The notes beneath the pieces were generated by a model, which was given only the letters and a program-made list of their open reading frames with translations, searched no databases and was not told the origin of the DNA. Both the position numbers and the translations under genes were made by a program. 34,219 nucleotides of DNA from Bacteroidales bacterium (GTDB lineage Bacteria; Bacteroidota; Bacteroidia; Bacteroidales; UBA932), in contig JAFUUB010000081.1 in the NCBI GenBank assembly GCA_017483985.1, forward strand, positions 1 through 34,219, in the 5' to 3' direction. Shown one piece after another: positions 1 to 7,628 of this stretch; position 1 is the first letter of the stretch; each line of letters begins with the position of its first letter.

Positions 1-794
1 ACCGCGCCAACGCCAACAAGGCGGTCTGCCGCATCCTTCTCCCGCTGCTCGAGCAGTACGGCGTCCGCGTCGCCAGCTTCAACGGCGGTTCCCTGCGCAA
101 CGCCATCCCGTTCGAGGCCTGCGCCGAGATCCTCGTTCCTTCCGCTGAATCCAAGAAGGTCAAGGCCCTGGTGGAGAAGAGATTCGCCGAAGGCAAGGCC
201 GAGATAGCCGAGAGCGATCCGGGTGCTAACATGATCTATGAGAAACTCGCCAAGCCCCCGGCCAAGTATATCCAGCCGTCCGTCATGCTGCGTGCCGTCA
301 AGTCCGTCATCGCCTGCCCGTCCAGCGTCATCCGCATGAGCCAGACCATGCAGGGCCTGACCGAGACGTCCATCAACCTGGCCATCGTCCGGACCGACAA
401 GGGCCATCTGAATGTCCAATGCCTGATGCGCAGCGCAGTCGATACGGACATGGCCGCCCTCGCCGACCGCGTCCGCTGCATCTTCGAACTGGCCGGCGCC
501 GAGGTTTCCTTCGCCGGCGGTTACAGCGGCTGGACTCCGAAGCTCGATACGCCGATGAACCATGTCATGATGGAGCAGTTCAAGAAGGTATATGGCCGCG
601 ACATGAAGATCATGGCGACCCACGGCGGTCTGGAGTGCGCGATCATGGGCGCGAAGTATCCGCATTGGGAGATGGTTTCCGTCGGACCGACCATCAAGTA
701 TCCGCACTCTCCGGACGAGCGGGTCAACATCCCTTCCGTCGAGCGTACCTGGAACTACCTCAAGGCTGTCCTCGAAGCCGTTCCCGAGAAATAA
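1..794 (+). CDS. pepD: Cytosolic aminoacyl-histidine dipeptidase PepD, C-terminal part
   Basis: The open frame runs in from the left edge (first full codon at base 3) and stops with TAA at 792-794, so about 263 C-terminal residues are present and the start lies outside. The family is M20C, a di-zinc dipeptidase that hydrolyses Xaa-His and many other dipeptides in the cytosol. Recognisable family signatures are the HGGLECAI block, followed by MVSVGPTI and PHSPDERVNI, which closely resemble the C-terminal metal and substrate region of E. coli PepD. An internal ATG at 171 is in frame but sits inside conserved sequence and is not a start. No signal peptide can be judged. I see no clear terminator before the next promoter, which begins about 40 nt downstream. 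The family call is secure; substrate range is inferred from the family. Confidence 0.9.
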   Translation, partial: RANANKAVCRILLPLLEQYGVRVASFNGGSLRNAIPFEACAEILVPSAESKKVKALVEKRFAEGKAEIAESDPGANMIYEKLAKPPAKYIQPSVMLRAVKSVIACPSSVIRMSQTMQGLTETSINLAIVRTDKGHLNVQCLMRSAVDTDMAALADRVRCIFELAGAEVSFAGGYSGWTPKLDTPMNHVMMEQFKKVYGRDMKIMATHGGLECAIMGAKYPHWEMVSVGPTIKYPHSPDERVNIPSVERTWNYLKAVLEAVPEK

Positions 795-832
795 CCCTGT
801 ACGCATGAAATACGGAAAATTGCGAACAATCG

Positions 833-863
833 CTTGAAATTCCGTCAATTATTGCTATATTTG
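833..863 (+). promoter_or_regulatory. Promoter of the rpsF-rpsR-rplI operon
   Basis: CTTG at 833-836, a 19-nt spacer, then TATATTTG at 856-863. This fits the Bacteroidota primary-sigma pattern TTTG-N19-21-TAnnTTTG. Transcription would start around 869-871, inside the inverted repeat that follows. Confidence 0.75.
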
Positions 864-864
864 C

Positions 865-900
865 AGTCCGTTTTGGGTGGCATACGACCTGAAACGGACT
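865..900 (+). promoter_or_regulatory. 5' leader hairpin of the S6 operon
   Basis: AGTCCGTTT (865-873) is perfectly complementary to AAACGGACT (892-900), with an 18-nt apical region that contains a further short GGT/ACC match. It lies 35-70 nt upstream of rpsF. Many bacteria carry an S6:S18-binding element in the rpsF leader that includes a CCG triplet. A CCG is present here (868-870), but it is paired in my fold, so I do not claim the known motif. The outermost pairs may precede the transcription start. Confidence 0.45.
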
Positions 901-934
901 GTAAAGTATTATATTACAATTAATTATTAACAAA

Positions 935-1285
935 ATGATCAAACAGTACGAGACCGTTTTCATTGCAACTCCCGTTTTGTCTGAAGCCCAGATGAAGGAA
1001 GCGGTTGCCAAGTACGTCGATTTCATCAAGAACAATGGCGGTGAAATCGTCTACGAAGAGGATTGGGGCCTGAAGCAGTTGGCCTACCCGATCCAGCACA
1101 AGACCTCAGGATTCTATCACCTGATCGAGTTCAAGGCTGACACCCAGCTTGTCGCCGCCCTCGAGACCCAGTACCACCGTGACGAGCGCATCATCCGCTT
1201 CATCACCGTCGCCCTTGACAAGGACGCCATCGCTTACGCCGAGAAGCGCCGCGCCAACTGTCAGGCCAAAGCCGAACAGAATTAA
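935..1285 (+). CDS. rpsF: 30S ribosomal protein bS6
   Basis: A 116-residue protein beginning [16 protein letters not shown], the typical first strand of bS6, followed by the conserved [11 protein letters not shown] block and the [10 protein letters not shown] helix/strand. It binds the platform of the 30S subunit as a pair with bS18. The start has only A/T-rich sequence upstream and no Shine-Dalgarno, as is normal in this phylum. It is the first gene of rpsF-rpsR-rplI, 17 nt from rpsR, and is driven by the promoter at 833-863. The C-terminal tail ([14 protein letters not shown]) is basic and short. Confidence 0.97.
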   Translation: MIKQYETVFIATPVLSEAQMKEAVAKYVDFIKNNGGEIVYEEDWGLKQLAYPIQHKTSGFYHLIEFKADTQLVAALETQYHRDERIIRFITVALDKDAIAYAEKRRANCQAKAEQN

Positions 1286-1287
1286 TC

Positions 1288-1294
1288 AAGGAGG
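1288..1294 (+). promoter_or_regulatory. Strong Shine-Dalgarno before rpsR
   Basis: AAGGAGG is an exact complement of the anti-SD core CCUCCUU and lies 8 nt before the rpsR ATG at 1303. No other start in this window has a full 7-nt match at normal spacing, which makes this ribosome-binding site exceptional for a Bacteroidota chromosome. Confidence 0.85.
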
Positions 1295-1302
1295 AAAGCA
1301 TT

Positions 1303-1578
1303 ATGGCACAGAATACCCAGAACAGCGAAATCCGCTATCTCAACCCTCCGACCGTCGAGGTGAGGAAGAAGAAATACTGCCGCTTCAAGAAGGCGGGCAT
1401 CAAGTATGTCGATTACAAGGATCCTGAGTTCCTCAAGAAGTTCCTCAACGAGCAGGGCAAGATCCTCCCGCGCCGCATCACCGGTACTTCCCTGAAGTTC
1501 CAGCGCAAGGTTGCCCAGGCCGTCAAGCGCGCCCGCTCCCTCGCTCTTCTCCCGTATGTTACTGACCTTCTTAAATAA
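1303..1578 (+). CDS. rpsR: 30S ribosomal protein bS18
   Basis: A 91-residue protein with the diagnostic bS18 segments: [39 protein letters not shown] and [20 protein letters not shown]. It forms a platform heterodimer with bS6. In Bacteroidia ribosomes bS18, with bS6 and bS21, helps occlude the 3' tail of 16S rRNA. The start at 1303 is fixed by the SD at 1288-1294 and by family length. It lies 17 nt after rpsF and 15 nt before rplI. The N-terminal extension ([21 protein letters not shown]) is longer than in E. coli bS18. Confidence 0.97.
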   Translation: MAQNTQNSEIRYLNPPTVEVRKKKYCRFKKAGIKYVDYKDPEFLKKFLNEQGKILPRRITGTSLKFQRKVAQAVKRARSLALLPYVTDLLK

Positions 1579-1580
1579 AT

Positions 1581-1585
1581 AGGAG
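1581..1585 (+). promoter_or_regulatory. Shine-Dalgarno-like site before rplI
   Basis: AGGAG, 8 nt before the ATG at 1594. It is weaker than the rpsR site but still unusual against the SD-poor background of the window. Confidence 0.55.
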
Positions 1586-1593
1586 ACAGCCTT

Positions 1594-2046
1594 ATGCAGA
1601 TTATTTTGAAGAAAGATGTGGCCAACCTCGGCCATGCCGACGATGTCGTGACCGTCAAGACCGGTTACGCCATGAATTACCTCATCCCGCAGGGATTTGC
1701 TATCGCTGCCACTCCGTCCGCCCTCAAGCAGCACGCCGAGACCATCCGTCAGCGCGCCCACAAGGAGGCCAAGAAGGTGGCTGATGCCCAGGCCCTCGCC
1801 GCCAGCCTCGACGCCATCCTCGTGAAGGTGGCCGCCAAGGTCAGCGAAGCCGGCAAGATCTACGGTTCCATCACCACCGCCCAGCTCTCCGAGGCGCTTG
1901 CCGCCGCGGGTGTCGAGGTCGACAAGAAGGACATCACCATCCTCGCCGACGAGGTCAAGGAACTTGGCATCTATGACGCTGAGGTCAAGTGCTACAAGGC
2001 CGTCAAGGGCACCTTCAAGTTCGAAGTTGTCGCTGAAGAAGCCTAA
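1594..2046 (+). CDS. rplI: 50S ribosomal protein bL9
   Basis: A 150-residue protein. Its N-terminal domain MQIILKKDVANLGHADDVVTVKTGYAMNYL matches the bL9 signature (DVxNLGxxGDVVxVKxGYARNYL). A long alpha-helical linker rich in Ala and Lys follows (about residues 48-80), then the C-terminal rRNA-binding domain with KIYGSITTAQLSEAL. It binds near the L1 stalk on the 50S subunit and spans away from the ribosome. It is the last gene of the operon and is followed 20 nt later by a strong intrinsic terminator. Confidence 0.97.
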   Translation: MQIILKKDVANLGHADDVVTVKTGYAMNYLIPQGFAIAATPSALKQHAETIRQRAHKEAKKVADAQALAASLDAILVKVAAKVSEAGKIYGSITTAQLSEALAAAGVEVDKKDITILADEVKELGIYDAEVKCYKAVKGTFKFEVVAEEA

Positions 2047-2065
2047 GCCTAAACCAGATACAATG

Positions 2066-2099
2066 AACCGCGGCCCTGTAAAGGACCGCGGTTTTTTTA
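2066..2099 (+). terminator. Intrinsic terminator of the rpsF-rpsR-rplI operon
   Basis: AACCGCGGCCCT (2066-2077) pairs with AGGACCGCGGTT (2082-2093) over 12 positions with one C-A mismatch, closing a GTAA tetraloop. A T run follows to 2098. On the minus strand the stem could also slow transcripts leaving the converging acyl-ligase gene, although the T run there is poor. Confidence 0.92.
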
Positions 2100-2118
2100 T
2101 CAAACCCGGGAGAGGAGG

Positions 2119-3813
2119 TTATTCCTCTTCCTGTTTTTTATGCTCTTCCTCGACCTGGACGCTGTCTCCATGGGCATCCTTATATTTGAAGCGGCGGATT
2201 TTCTGGGTAGCGGTCTTCTCGAACGGATCCTTCATGACCTCGACCTCGCCGACCTTCGACTGTTTGCTGACATGCTTGTTGACGAAATCCAGAACGGCCT
2301 GCTTGTTTGCCTGCAGTTTCTCGAAGAACTCATCCTCGGAGGCCTGGTCCCAATCCAGGAACTTCTCGTCGAACTTGACCAGGGCCACGAGTTTTCCGTC
2401 CCGTTCCATGACCAGGGATTCATTGACACCCTCGACCGAGTTGATCACCTGCTCGATCTCTTCCGGGTAGATGTTCTCGCCCGAGGCGCCCACGATCATG
2501 TTGCCCAGGCGGCCTTTGATGTAATAACGTCCCTTGGCATCCACGGTGGCCAGGTCATGGGTCCGGAACCAGCCGTCATCCGTCAGCACACCACGCGTCC
2601 GCTCGGGATCCTTGTAATACCCCAGCATGACATTGTCTCCGCGTGCAATGATTTCGCCCTCGCCGGTCTGCGGATCCACGTTCTGCAGTTTGACCTCGAC
2701 GTTCCACGCCGCCACGCCGCAGGAACCGACCACAGTCTTGCCCACGCAGGCATTGGTGATCAGCGGCGCCGTCTCCGTCAGGCCGTAGCCGATCGCATAA
2801 GGGAAGCGGGCCTTCTTCAGGAAGGTCTCCACTTCCGGATCCAGCTTCGATCCGCCGATGCCGAAGAACTTGATCTTTCCGCCGAAGCTCTTGTACAGGC
2901 GGCGTCCGACCAGCCAGTACAGCAGCCGCGGAGTATGATCGCGCATCCAGGAAAGGATGCGGCTCTTCTCGACGGTCGGCAGCACGCTGGACCGGTAGAC
3001 TTTCTCGATGATCAGCGGCACGGAGCAGATGATCATCGGACGGACCTTCTTCATCGCCGCGATGAGGATCGAGGGGGTCGGCGGCTTCTGGATGTAGTAG
3101 ACGCAGGCGCCGACATAGAAGGGATACAGCACGCCGAAGGCCATCTCATAGGTATGGGACATCGGGAGGATGGACATCCAGCGGTCCCGTTTGGTCGCCG
3201 GTTGGGCATTGAAGGCCACGATGACGTTGTGGCAGAGATTGCGGTGGCTCAGCATGACGCCCTTGGCGTTGCCGGAAGTTCCTGAGGTATAGATGATTGC
3301 TGCAAGATCATCCGGCTGCGGTTCCTTGACCCAGCCTTCGCAGGTGAAGGATTCCTCGTCCTTCTTGACAAACTCGAACGTCTCGATGTCGATGACGAGG
3401 GTCAGCTTGTCGATGCAGGCCTGGCTTACCTTGGAGCGGAGCCGCTTGGACACGAACAGCACCCGGGTCCCGGAATGCATCAGGATGTTCGTCACCTCAT
3501 GCTCGGAAGAATCCGGGAGGATCGGAACGGCGACCCGGCCGAACGGGGTGATCGAAAAGAAGGCCACGGTCCAGTTCGGCATGTTCTGCGAAAGGATGGC
3601 CACCTTGTCGCCGGCGCTGATCCCGAAACGGGACATCCGGTGCGAAAGGTCCAGGCATCGGTTCCGGAAGGAGGCATAGGTATATTCCTGTCCTCCGTCG
3701 ATGTAGGTCGACAGGTTCCGTTTGGCGTACCGGATGGTTGAATAATCGAAGAGCTTGGCCAGCGTGGCGATGGCATTCTCCCGGTTCGTCAATCTCTTGC
3801 GGTTGATAATCAT
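2119..3813 (-). CDS. AMP-forming long-chain acyl-CoA/acyl-ACP synthetase
   Basis: A 564-residue member of the ANL superfamily, which activates a fatty acid through an acyl-adenylate and transfers it to CoA or acyl carrier protein. Visible core motifs: IIYTSGTSGNAKGVMLSH (P-loop-like A3, about residues 173-190), YGLTETAPLI (A5), GWFRTHDLATVDAKGRYYIKGR (A7/A8) and the C-terminal lysine region FEKTATQKIRRFKYKD (A10). The C-terminus ends in a charged tail (VEEEHKKQEEE). No signal peptide or membrane segment is evident. The start at 3813 lies 2 nt after the stop of the acyltransferase gene, so the two are translationally adjacent. The pair resembles a split version of E. coli Aas (acyltransferase plus acyl-ACP synthetase). 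Acceptor specificity cannot be read from sequence alone. Confidence 0.88.
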   Translation of the reverse strand: MIINRKRLTNRENAIATLAKLFDYSTIRYAKRNLSTYIDGGQEYTYASFRNRCLDLSHRMSRFGISAGDKVAILSQNMPNWTVAFFSITPFGRVAVPILPDSSEHEVTNILMHSGTRVLFVSKRLRSKVSQACIDKLTLVIDIETFEFVKKDEESFTCEGWVKEPQPDDLAAIIYTSGTSGNAKGVMLSHRNLCHNVIVAFNAQPATKRDRWMSILPMSHTYEMAFGVLYPFYVGACVYYIQKPPTPSILIAAMKKVRPMIICSVPLIIEKVYRSSVLPTVEKSRILSWMRDHTPRLLYWLVGRRLYKSFGGKIKFFGIGGSKLDPEVETFLKKARFPYAIGYGLTETAPLITNACVGKTVVGSCGVAAWNVEVKLQNVDPQTGEGEIIARGDNVMLGYYKDPERTRGVLTDDGWFRTHDLATVDAKGRYYIKGRLGNMIVGASGENIYPEEIEQVINSVEGVNESLVMERDGKLVALVKFDEKFLDWDQASEDEFFEKLQANKQAVLDFVNKHVSKQSKVGEVEVMKDPFEKTATQKIRRFKYKDAHGDSVQVEEEHKKQEEE

Positions 3814-3815
3814 GG

Positions 3816-4370
3816 CTAGTGGGTGATGAAGCCTTCCGGGTTTTTCCCCTTCAGGTGGAGGGTTTCATATTCCTGTTGGATCTTTTCCGTATCGCCCCGG
3901 GCATCGTCGGTCAGCTTGAATTCCTTCCAGATGCCGACATGTTTGTTGCCCCAGTTGAAATAGCAGAGGTAGACCGGGATTCCGGCCGCATGTGCAATGG
4001 TATGATAGCCGGTCTTCCATTTGCGGATCGGCTTGCGGGTGCCTTCCGGCGCGATGGCGAGGGTGAATTCCTCCCGCTCCTCCATGGCCGTGATGATGCT
4101 CTTGACCAGGGTCGTCGCGTTGGTCCGGTCGGTCGGGATGCCGCCCATCGCCCGGACGACGTACTTCATCGGCCAGAAGAAGAACTCCTTCTTGACCATG
4201 CAAAACGCCCGTTTCCCGGGGAACTGGCGGTAGAACAGGTAGGCGACCACGAAATCCCAGATGGACGTATGCGGGACGCCCAGCAGGATGCATTTCTTAT
4301 CCGGGGCCGGGCCGCTGTCGCTGGTCCATCCCATGACGCGGAGTAACCAACCGCAGAATTTAGGCCACAT
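3816..4370 (-). CDS. Short PlsC-type lysophospholipid acyltransferase
   Basis: A 184-residue acyltransferase with the HX4D catalytic motif (HTSIWD, H34 and D39) and the EGTR substrate motif (APEGTRK, E109-R112) at the usual separation of about 75 residues. It lacks the N-terminal membrane helices of classical PlsC. The core matches the compact acyltransferases common in Bacteroidota. It probably acylates a lysophospholipid or a similar glycerol acceptor at the inner face of the membrane. It lies 4 nt downstream of parE and 2 nt upstream of the acyl ligase, indicating co-transcription. Functional partnership with the ligase is an inference from adjacency. Confidence 0.85.
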   Translation of the reverse strand: MWPKFCGWLLRVMGWTSDSGPAPDKKCILLGVPHTSIWDFVVAYLFYRQFPGKRAFCMVKKEFFFWPMKYVVRAMGGIPTDRTNATTLVKSIITAMEEREEFTLAIAPEGTRKPIRKWKTGYHTIAHAAGIPVYLCYFNWGNKHVGIWKEFKLTDDARGDTEKIQQEYETLHLKGKNPEGFITH

Positions 4371-4374
4371 AATA

Positions 4375-6300
4375 TCAGAAGTTTACGTCCTCAAGTTCTT
4401 TTTCGGTCTTGAGGTTGCCGGTAATGAAACGTTGACGCTCGATGGTGTTGGTGCCCATGTAGAATTCCATGATTTTCTCGATGGACTCCTCGTCGGACAA
4501 CTTGACCGGGTCGAGCCGCATGTTTTCTCCGATGAAGTCGACGAATTCGTCGGAGGAGATTTCTCCCAGACCTTTGAACCGGGTGATTTCCACGCCGGTC
4601 TTCAGCTCCTTGGTCGCCGCTTCCTTCTCCTCGATGGAGTAACAGTAACGGGTCTCCTTCTTGTTGCGGACGCGGAAGAGGGGAGTCTGGAGGATGTGGA
4701 CATGTTCCCGGCGGATCAGGTCGGGATAGTACTTCATGAAGAAGGTCAGGACCAGCATGCGGATGTGCATGCCGTCATCATCGGCATCGGTGGCGACGAT
4801 GATGTTGTTGTACCGGAGGTTGTCGAGGTCGTCCTCGACGCCGAGGGCCGAGACCAGCAGGTTCAGTTCCTCGTTCTCCGCCACCTTGCGGCGGCTTTCC
4901 TTGTAGCAGTTGATCGGTTTGCCGCGCAGGCTGAAAACCGCCTGGCAGTTGGCATTGCGGACCTTGGTGATCGTACCGGAAGCGGAGTCACCCTCGGTGA
5001 TGAAGATGCTGCTCTGCTCCTTGAAGGCCTCTTTGTCCTTGGCTACCTTCTCATTATAGTGGTAGCGGCAATCGCGCAGCTTGCGGTTGTACACATTGGC
5101 CCGCTTGTTCTTTTCGCGGGTCTTCTTCTGGATGCCGGCGATGTCTTCCCGCTCCTTCTGGGACTCCTTGATCTTGTTCTCCAGCACCGGGACGATGTCC
5201 GTGTGCATGTGGAGATAGTTATTCAGATGCTTGGAAATGAAGTCGTTGACAAAGGTGCGGATGGTCGGTCCCCGGTCGATGGCCAGCGAGCCGTCATCAT
5301 TTTTGACCGGTTTCTTATCCTTGTCCAGCAAGACCTTCTCCCACATGTAGGTCGAGCCCAGCTTGGTCTTGGTCTGGCCTTCGAAGTTCGGCTCCTGGAT
5401 CTTGATGCTGATGGCGCCCACGATGCCTTGGCGGCAGTCTTCCGGGGCGTAATTCTTCTTGAAGAACTCCTTGAGGGTCTTGGCAATGGCCTCGCGGAAG
5501 GCGGCCAGGTGGGTACCGCCGTCGCGGGTATTCTGTCCGTTCACGAAGGAGGCGATGTTCTCGCCATAGGCATCTCCGTGGGTCATGACGACCTCGATAT
5601 CGGTGTCTTCCAGGTGGATCGGGGCGTAACGCGGCTCCTCGCTGAGGTTCTCATTGACCAGGTCGAGCAGGCCGTTTTCGGACTTGTAGGTCGTCCCGTT
5701 CAGGACCAGGGACAGGCCCTTGTTGAGGAAGGAATAGTTCTTGACCATGGTCTCGACATATTCCATCCGGTAGTTGAAGGCGCCGAAGATCTCCGTATCC
5801 GGGGTGAAACGCACCAGCGTACCGTTCTTCTCCGATACGCCCTCCCGCTTGCCGCTGTCTTCGAGGCGGCCGCGGCGGTACTGCGCCCAGGAGCTTTCGC
5901 CCCCGCGGAAAGATTCGACGTAGAACGTGGATGAAAGGAAGTTGACGGCCTTGGTACCGACGCCGTTCAGGCCGACAGACTTCTTGAAAGCCTCGTCGTC
6001 GAACTTGCCGCCGGTGTTCAGGGTACTGGTGGCCTTGACGACGGAATCCAGCGGAATACCGCGGCCGAAGTCGCGCACCGTCACCTCGTTGTCCACGATG
6101 TCGATCCGGATCTGCTTGCCGTTGCCCATCGCGAACTCGTCGATCGAGTTGTCCACGATCTCCTTGAGCAGCACGTAGATGCCGTCTCCGGTGTTGTCGC
6201 CGTTACCGAGCCGGCCGATGTACATGCCCGGACGGCGCCGGATGTGTTCGACCCCTTCCAGCGTACGTATGTTGTCGTCGGTATAATTCATTTCAGCCAT
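4375..6300 (-). CDS. parE: DNA topoisomerase IV subunit B (type IIA, GyrB/ParE family)
   Basis: A 641-residue ATPase subunit of a type II topoisomerase. The GHKL fold is marked by EIVDNSIDEF (E47 as general base, N51 and D54 for Mg-ATP), RDFGRGIPLD and VGLNGVGTKAVNFLS. The TOPRIM domain shows FITEGDSASG (near residue 436) and DADDDGMHIR (near 507), the metal-binding acidic triad. RFKGLGEIS lies toward the C-terminus. The length fits ParE/GyrB without the large proteobacterial GyrB insertion. I choose ParE over GyrB because of the IRTLEGVEHIRRRPGMYIG N-terminus and the overall compact form, but the two are hard to separate by eye. No parC lies next to it here; instead two lipid genes follow. 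Confidence 0.88.
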   Translation of the reverse strand: MAEMNYTDDNIRTLEGVEHIRRRPGMYIGRLGNGDNTGDGIYVLLKEIVDNSIDEFAMGNGKQIRIDIVDNEVTVRDFGRGIPLDSVVKATSTLNTGGKFDDEAFKKSVGLNGVGTKAVNFLSSTFYVESFRGGESSWAQYRRGRLEDSGKREGVSEKNGTLVRFTPDTEIFGAFNYRMEYVETMVKNYSFLNKGLSLVLNGTTYKSENGLLDLVNENLSEEPRYAPIHLEDTDIEVVMTHGDAYGENIASFVNGQNTRDGGTHLAAFREAIAKTLKEFFKKNYAPEDCRQGIVGAISIKIQEPNFEGQTKTKLGSTYMWEKVLLDKDKKPVKNDDGSLAIDRGPTIRTFVNDFISKHLNNYLHMHTDIVPVLENKIKESQKEREDIAGIQKKTREKNKRANVYNRKLRDCRYHYNEKVAKDKEAFKEQSSIFITEGDSASGTITKVRNANCQAVFSLRGKPINCYKESRRKVAENEELNLLVSALGVEDDLDNLRYNNIIVATDADDDGMHIRMLVLTFFMKYYPDLIRREHVHILQTPLFRVRNKKETRYCYSIEEKEAATKELKTGVEITRFKGLGEISSDEFVDFIGENMRLDPVKLSDEESIEKIMEFYMGTNTIERQRFITGNLKTEKELEDVNF

Positions 6301-6325
6301 ATTCCGCCAAATTACGTATATTTCG

Positions 6326-6333
6326 CAAATTTA
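6326..6333 (-). promoter_or_regulatory. -7 element of the parE operon promoter
   Basis: On the minus strand this reads TAAATTTG, an exact TAnnTTTG match, 25 nt upstream of the parE ATG. No good TTTG -33 box is visible at the expected spacing. The element abuts the T run of the preceding gene's terminator. Confidence 0.55.
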
Positions 6334-6375
6334 CAAAAAAAATGGCAATTCCGCCACTCCGGGACGGGATTGCCA
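6334..6375 (-). terminator. Intrinsic terminator of the DUF1573 gene
   Basis: On the minus strand TGGCAAT pairs with ATTGCCA, with two further C-G pairs past one mismatch and a loop of about 14 nt. Eight T follow (complement of 6335-6342). It lies just downstream of the stop at 6400. Confidence 0.8.
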
Positions 6376-6399
6376 AGGGCTTTTATCCGGTGCTGAAGG

Positions 6400-7500
6400 C
6401 TATTCGACCGCCCCGGCGATGAACAGGTTGACCAGCGGACGGAGCGGGGAGTTGGTCGTCAGGCTGATGACGATCAGGGTCTCGCCCTTGGGAAGTTTGG
6501 CGGTGTCCACCGGAACCTGGAAGGTCCCTTTCCCGCCGGCGGGCGTGCGGGCGATGCTGCCCGGCTTGGCGGCCGGCGTATCGCTGTCCGCCTTGTAGAC
6601 CACGAGGTCGGACTTGCCCTGGTTGGTGAAGGTGAACGTAGCCGTCACCGGCGTTCCCGCCTTGATCTTGCCGAAATTATAGGTGCTGGAGGCGAACATC
6701 GGCTGGGCCGCCCTGTTCTGCTCCGCCTTGCTCATCCCGGAGAAATTCTCCTTGATGAACGCCCAGATGCTGATTTGCTTGCCGTCTCCCTTGTAGCGCT
6801 TCCCGTCGATGACCGGGTCGGCATAGTACCAGCTCTTGCCCCATTTCGTCCGGTCCGCCGTGACCGTATAGGACATCTTGGCCGTTCCGCCGGCGGGAAC
6901 CGGGTTGGGGGAGACCTCGATCTTCAGTCCCGGGGTGACGTTCTCGAAGGTTACCTTGATGGGCTTGCTGCCGGTATTGGCGACGTTCACGGCATCGCTC
7001 CGCTGGTTGCCCTGCTCCATGTTCCCGAGCTTGATCTCATGGTCCTTGATGGCGAACGGGCCCCATTTCTGCGGGTATAACTCGCTCAGGGGCTGCTTCT
7101 TGGCGTGGGCTATGCCCCGCAGCCGGAGGATGACCGGCTTCTTCAGTCCGGAGATGTAGACCGTCAGGTTTTTGTCAAACGGATACGGACCCTGGTCGTT
7201 GGAGAAGGTCGCATCGATCTTGCCGCTGGCCCCCGCCTTCAGCGGTTCGCGGGTCCACTTGACATCGGTGCAGCCGCACGAGGAAACGACGTTGTTGATC
7301 GCGATCGGCGACCCGGAGATGTTCTTGACGGTGAAGCTGCAGTGCTGCGGCCCGTCGGAGACCATGATGTCCCCGAAATCATGGACGGTCTTGTCCAGTT
7401 CGATGACGCCGTCGATACGGGTTTTGCTCCCGTCGGTCTTGACCTGGGCGGAAGCTATGAGCGAGCACGCGAGTGCGAGAATAGTCAGGAATTTTTTCAT
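6400..7500 (-). CDS. Secreted DUF1573-family protein with Ig-like repeats
   Basis: I place the start at 7500 (MKKFLTILALACSLIASAQ), giving 366 residues with a clean signal peptide cleaved after about residue 19. The frame stays open upstream to 7611 but that part is non-conserved. The first domain contains HDFGDI, FTVKNISGSPI and VVSSCGCTDVKW, the hallmark CGCT core of DUF1573. Two further beta-sandwich segments follow, one starting near KLGNMEQGNQ and one near STYNFGKIKAGTPV, the latter again DUF1573-like. Such proteins are abundant in Bacteroidota and are thought to sit in the periplasm or at the cell envelope; their function is unknown. It is monocistronic, with a terminator at 6334-6375. 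Confidence 0.8.
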   Translation of the reverse strand: MKKFLTILALACSLIASAQVKTDGSKTRIDGVIELDKTVHDFGDIMVSDGPQHCSFTVKNISGSPIAINNVVSSCGCTDVKWTREPLKAGASGKIDATFSNDQGPYPFDKNLTVYISGLKKPVILRLRGIAHAKKQPLSELYPQKWGPFAIKDHEIKLGNMEQGNQRSDAVNVANTGSKPIKVTFENVTPGLKIEVSPNPVPAGGTAKMSYTVTADRTKWGKSWYYADPVIDGKRYKGDGKQISIWAFIKENFSGMSKAEQNRAAQPMFASSTYNFGKIKAGTPVTATFTFTNQGKSDLVVYKADSDTPAAKPGSIARTPAGGKGTFQVPVDTAKLPKGETLIVISLTTNSPLRPLVNLFIAGAVE

Positions 7501-7553
7501 ATTGGTATTGCTTTTGCAAATATCGTCCCAAAACCGGAAATTGACAGTCAAAA

Positions 7554-7585
7554 CTTGATATTTCCATTTTATTGGCATATTTTTG
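7554..7585 (+). promoter_or_regulatory. Promoter of the ferredoxin gene
   Basis: CTTG at 7554-7557, a 20-nt spacer, and TATTTTTG at 7578-7585: a textbook Bacteroidota promoter. The ATG follows at 7629, leaving a leader of roughly 35-40 nt. Confidence 0.75.
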
Positions 7586-7628
7586 CAATCGTTCTGACTG
7601 AACAACGACAATTTAAAAGAGATAAACT

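Noticed and set aside
1282..2103. A 273-codon minus-strand frame over rpsR and rplI
   Set aside because: It runs opposite to two ribosomal protein genes and through their terminator; no support for coding.
4261..5934. A 557-codon plus-strand frame antisense to parE
   Set aside because: ParE motifs are complete on the minus strand; this is another bias shadow.
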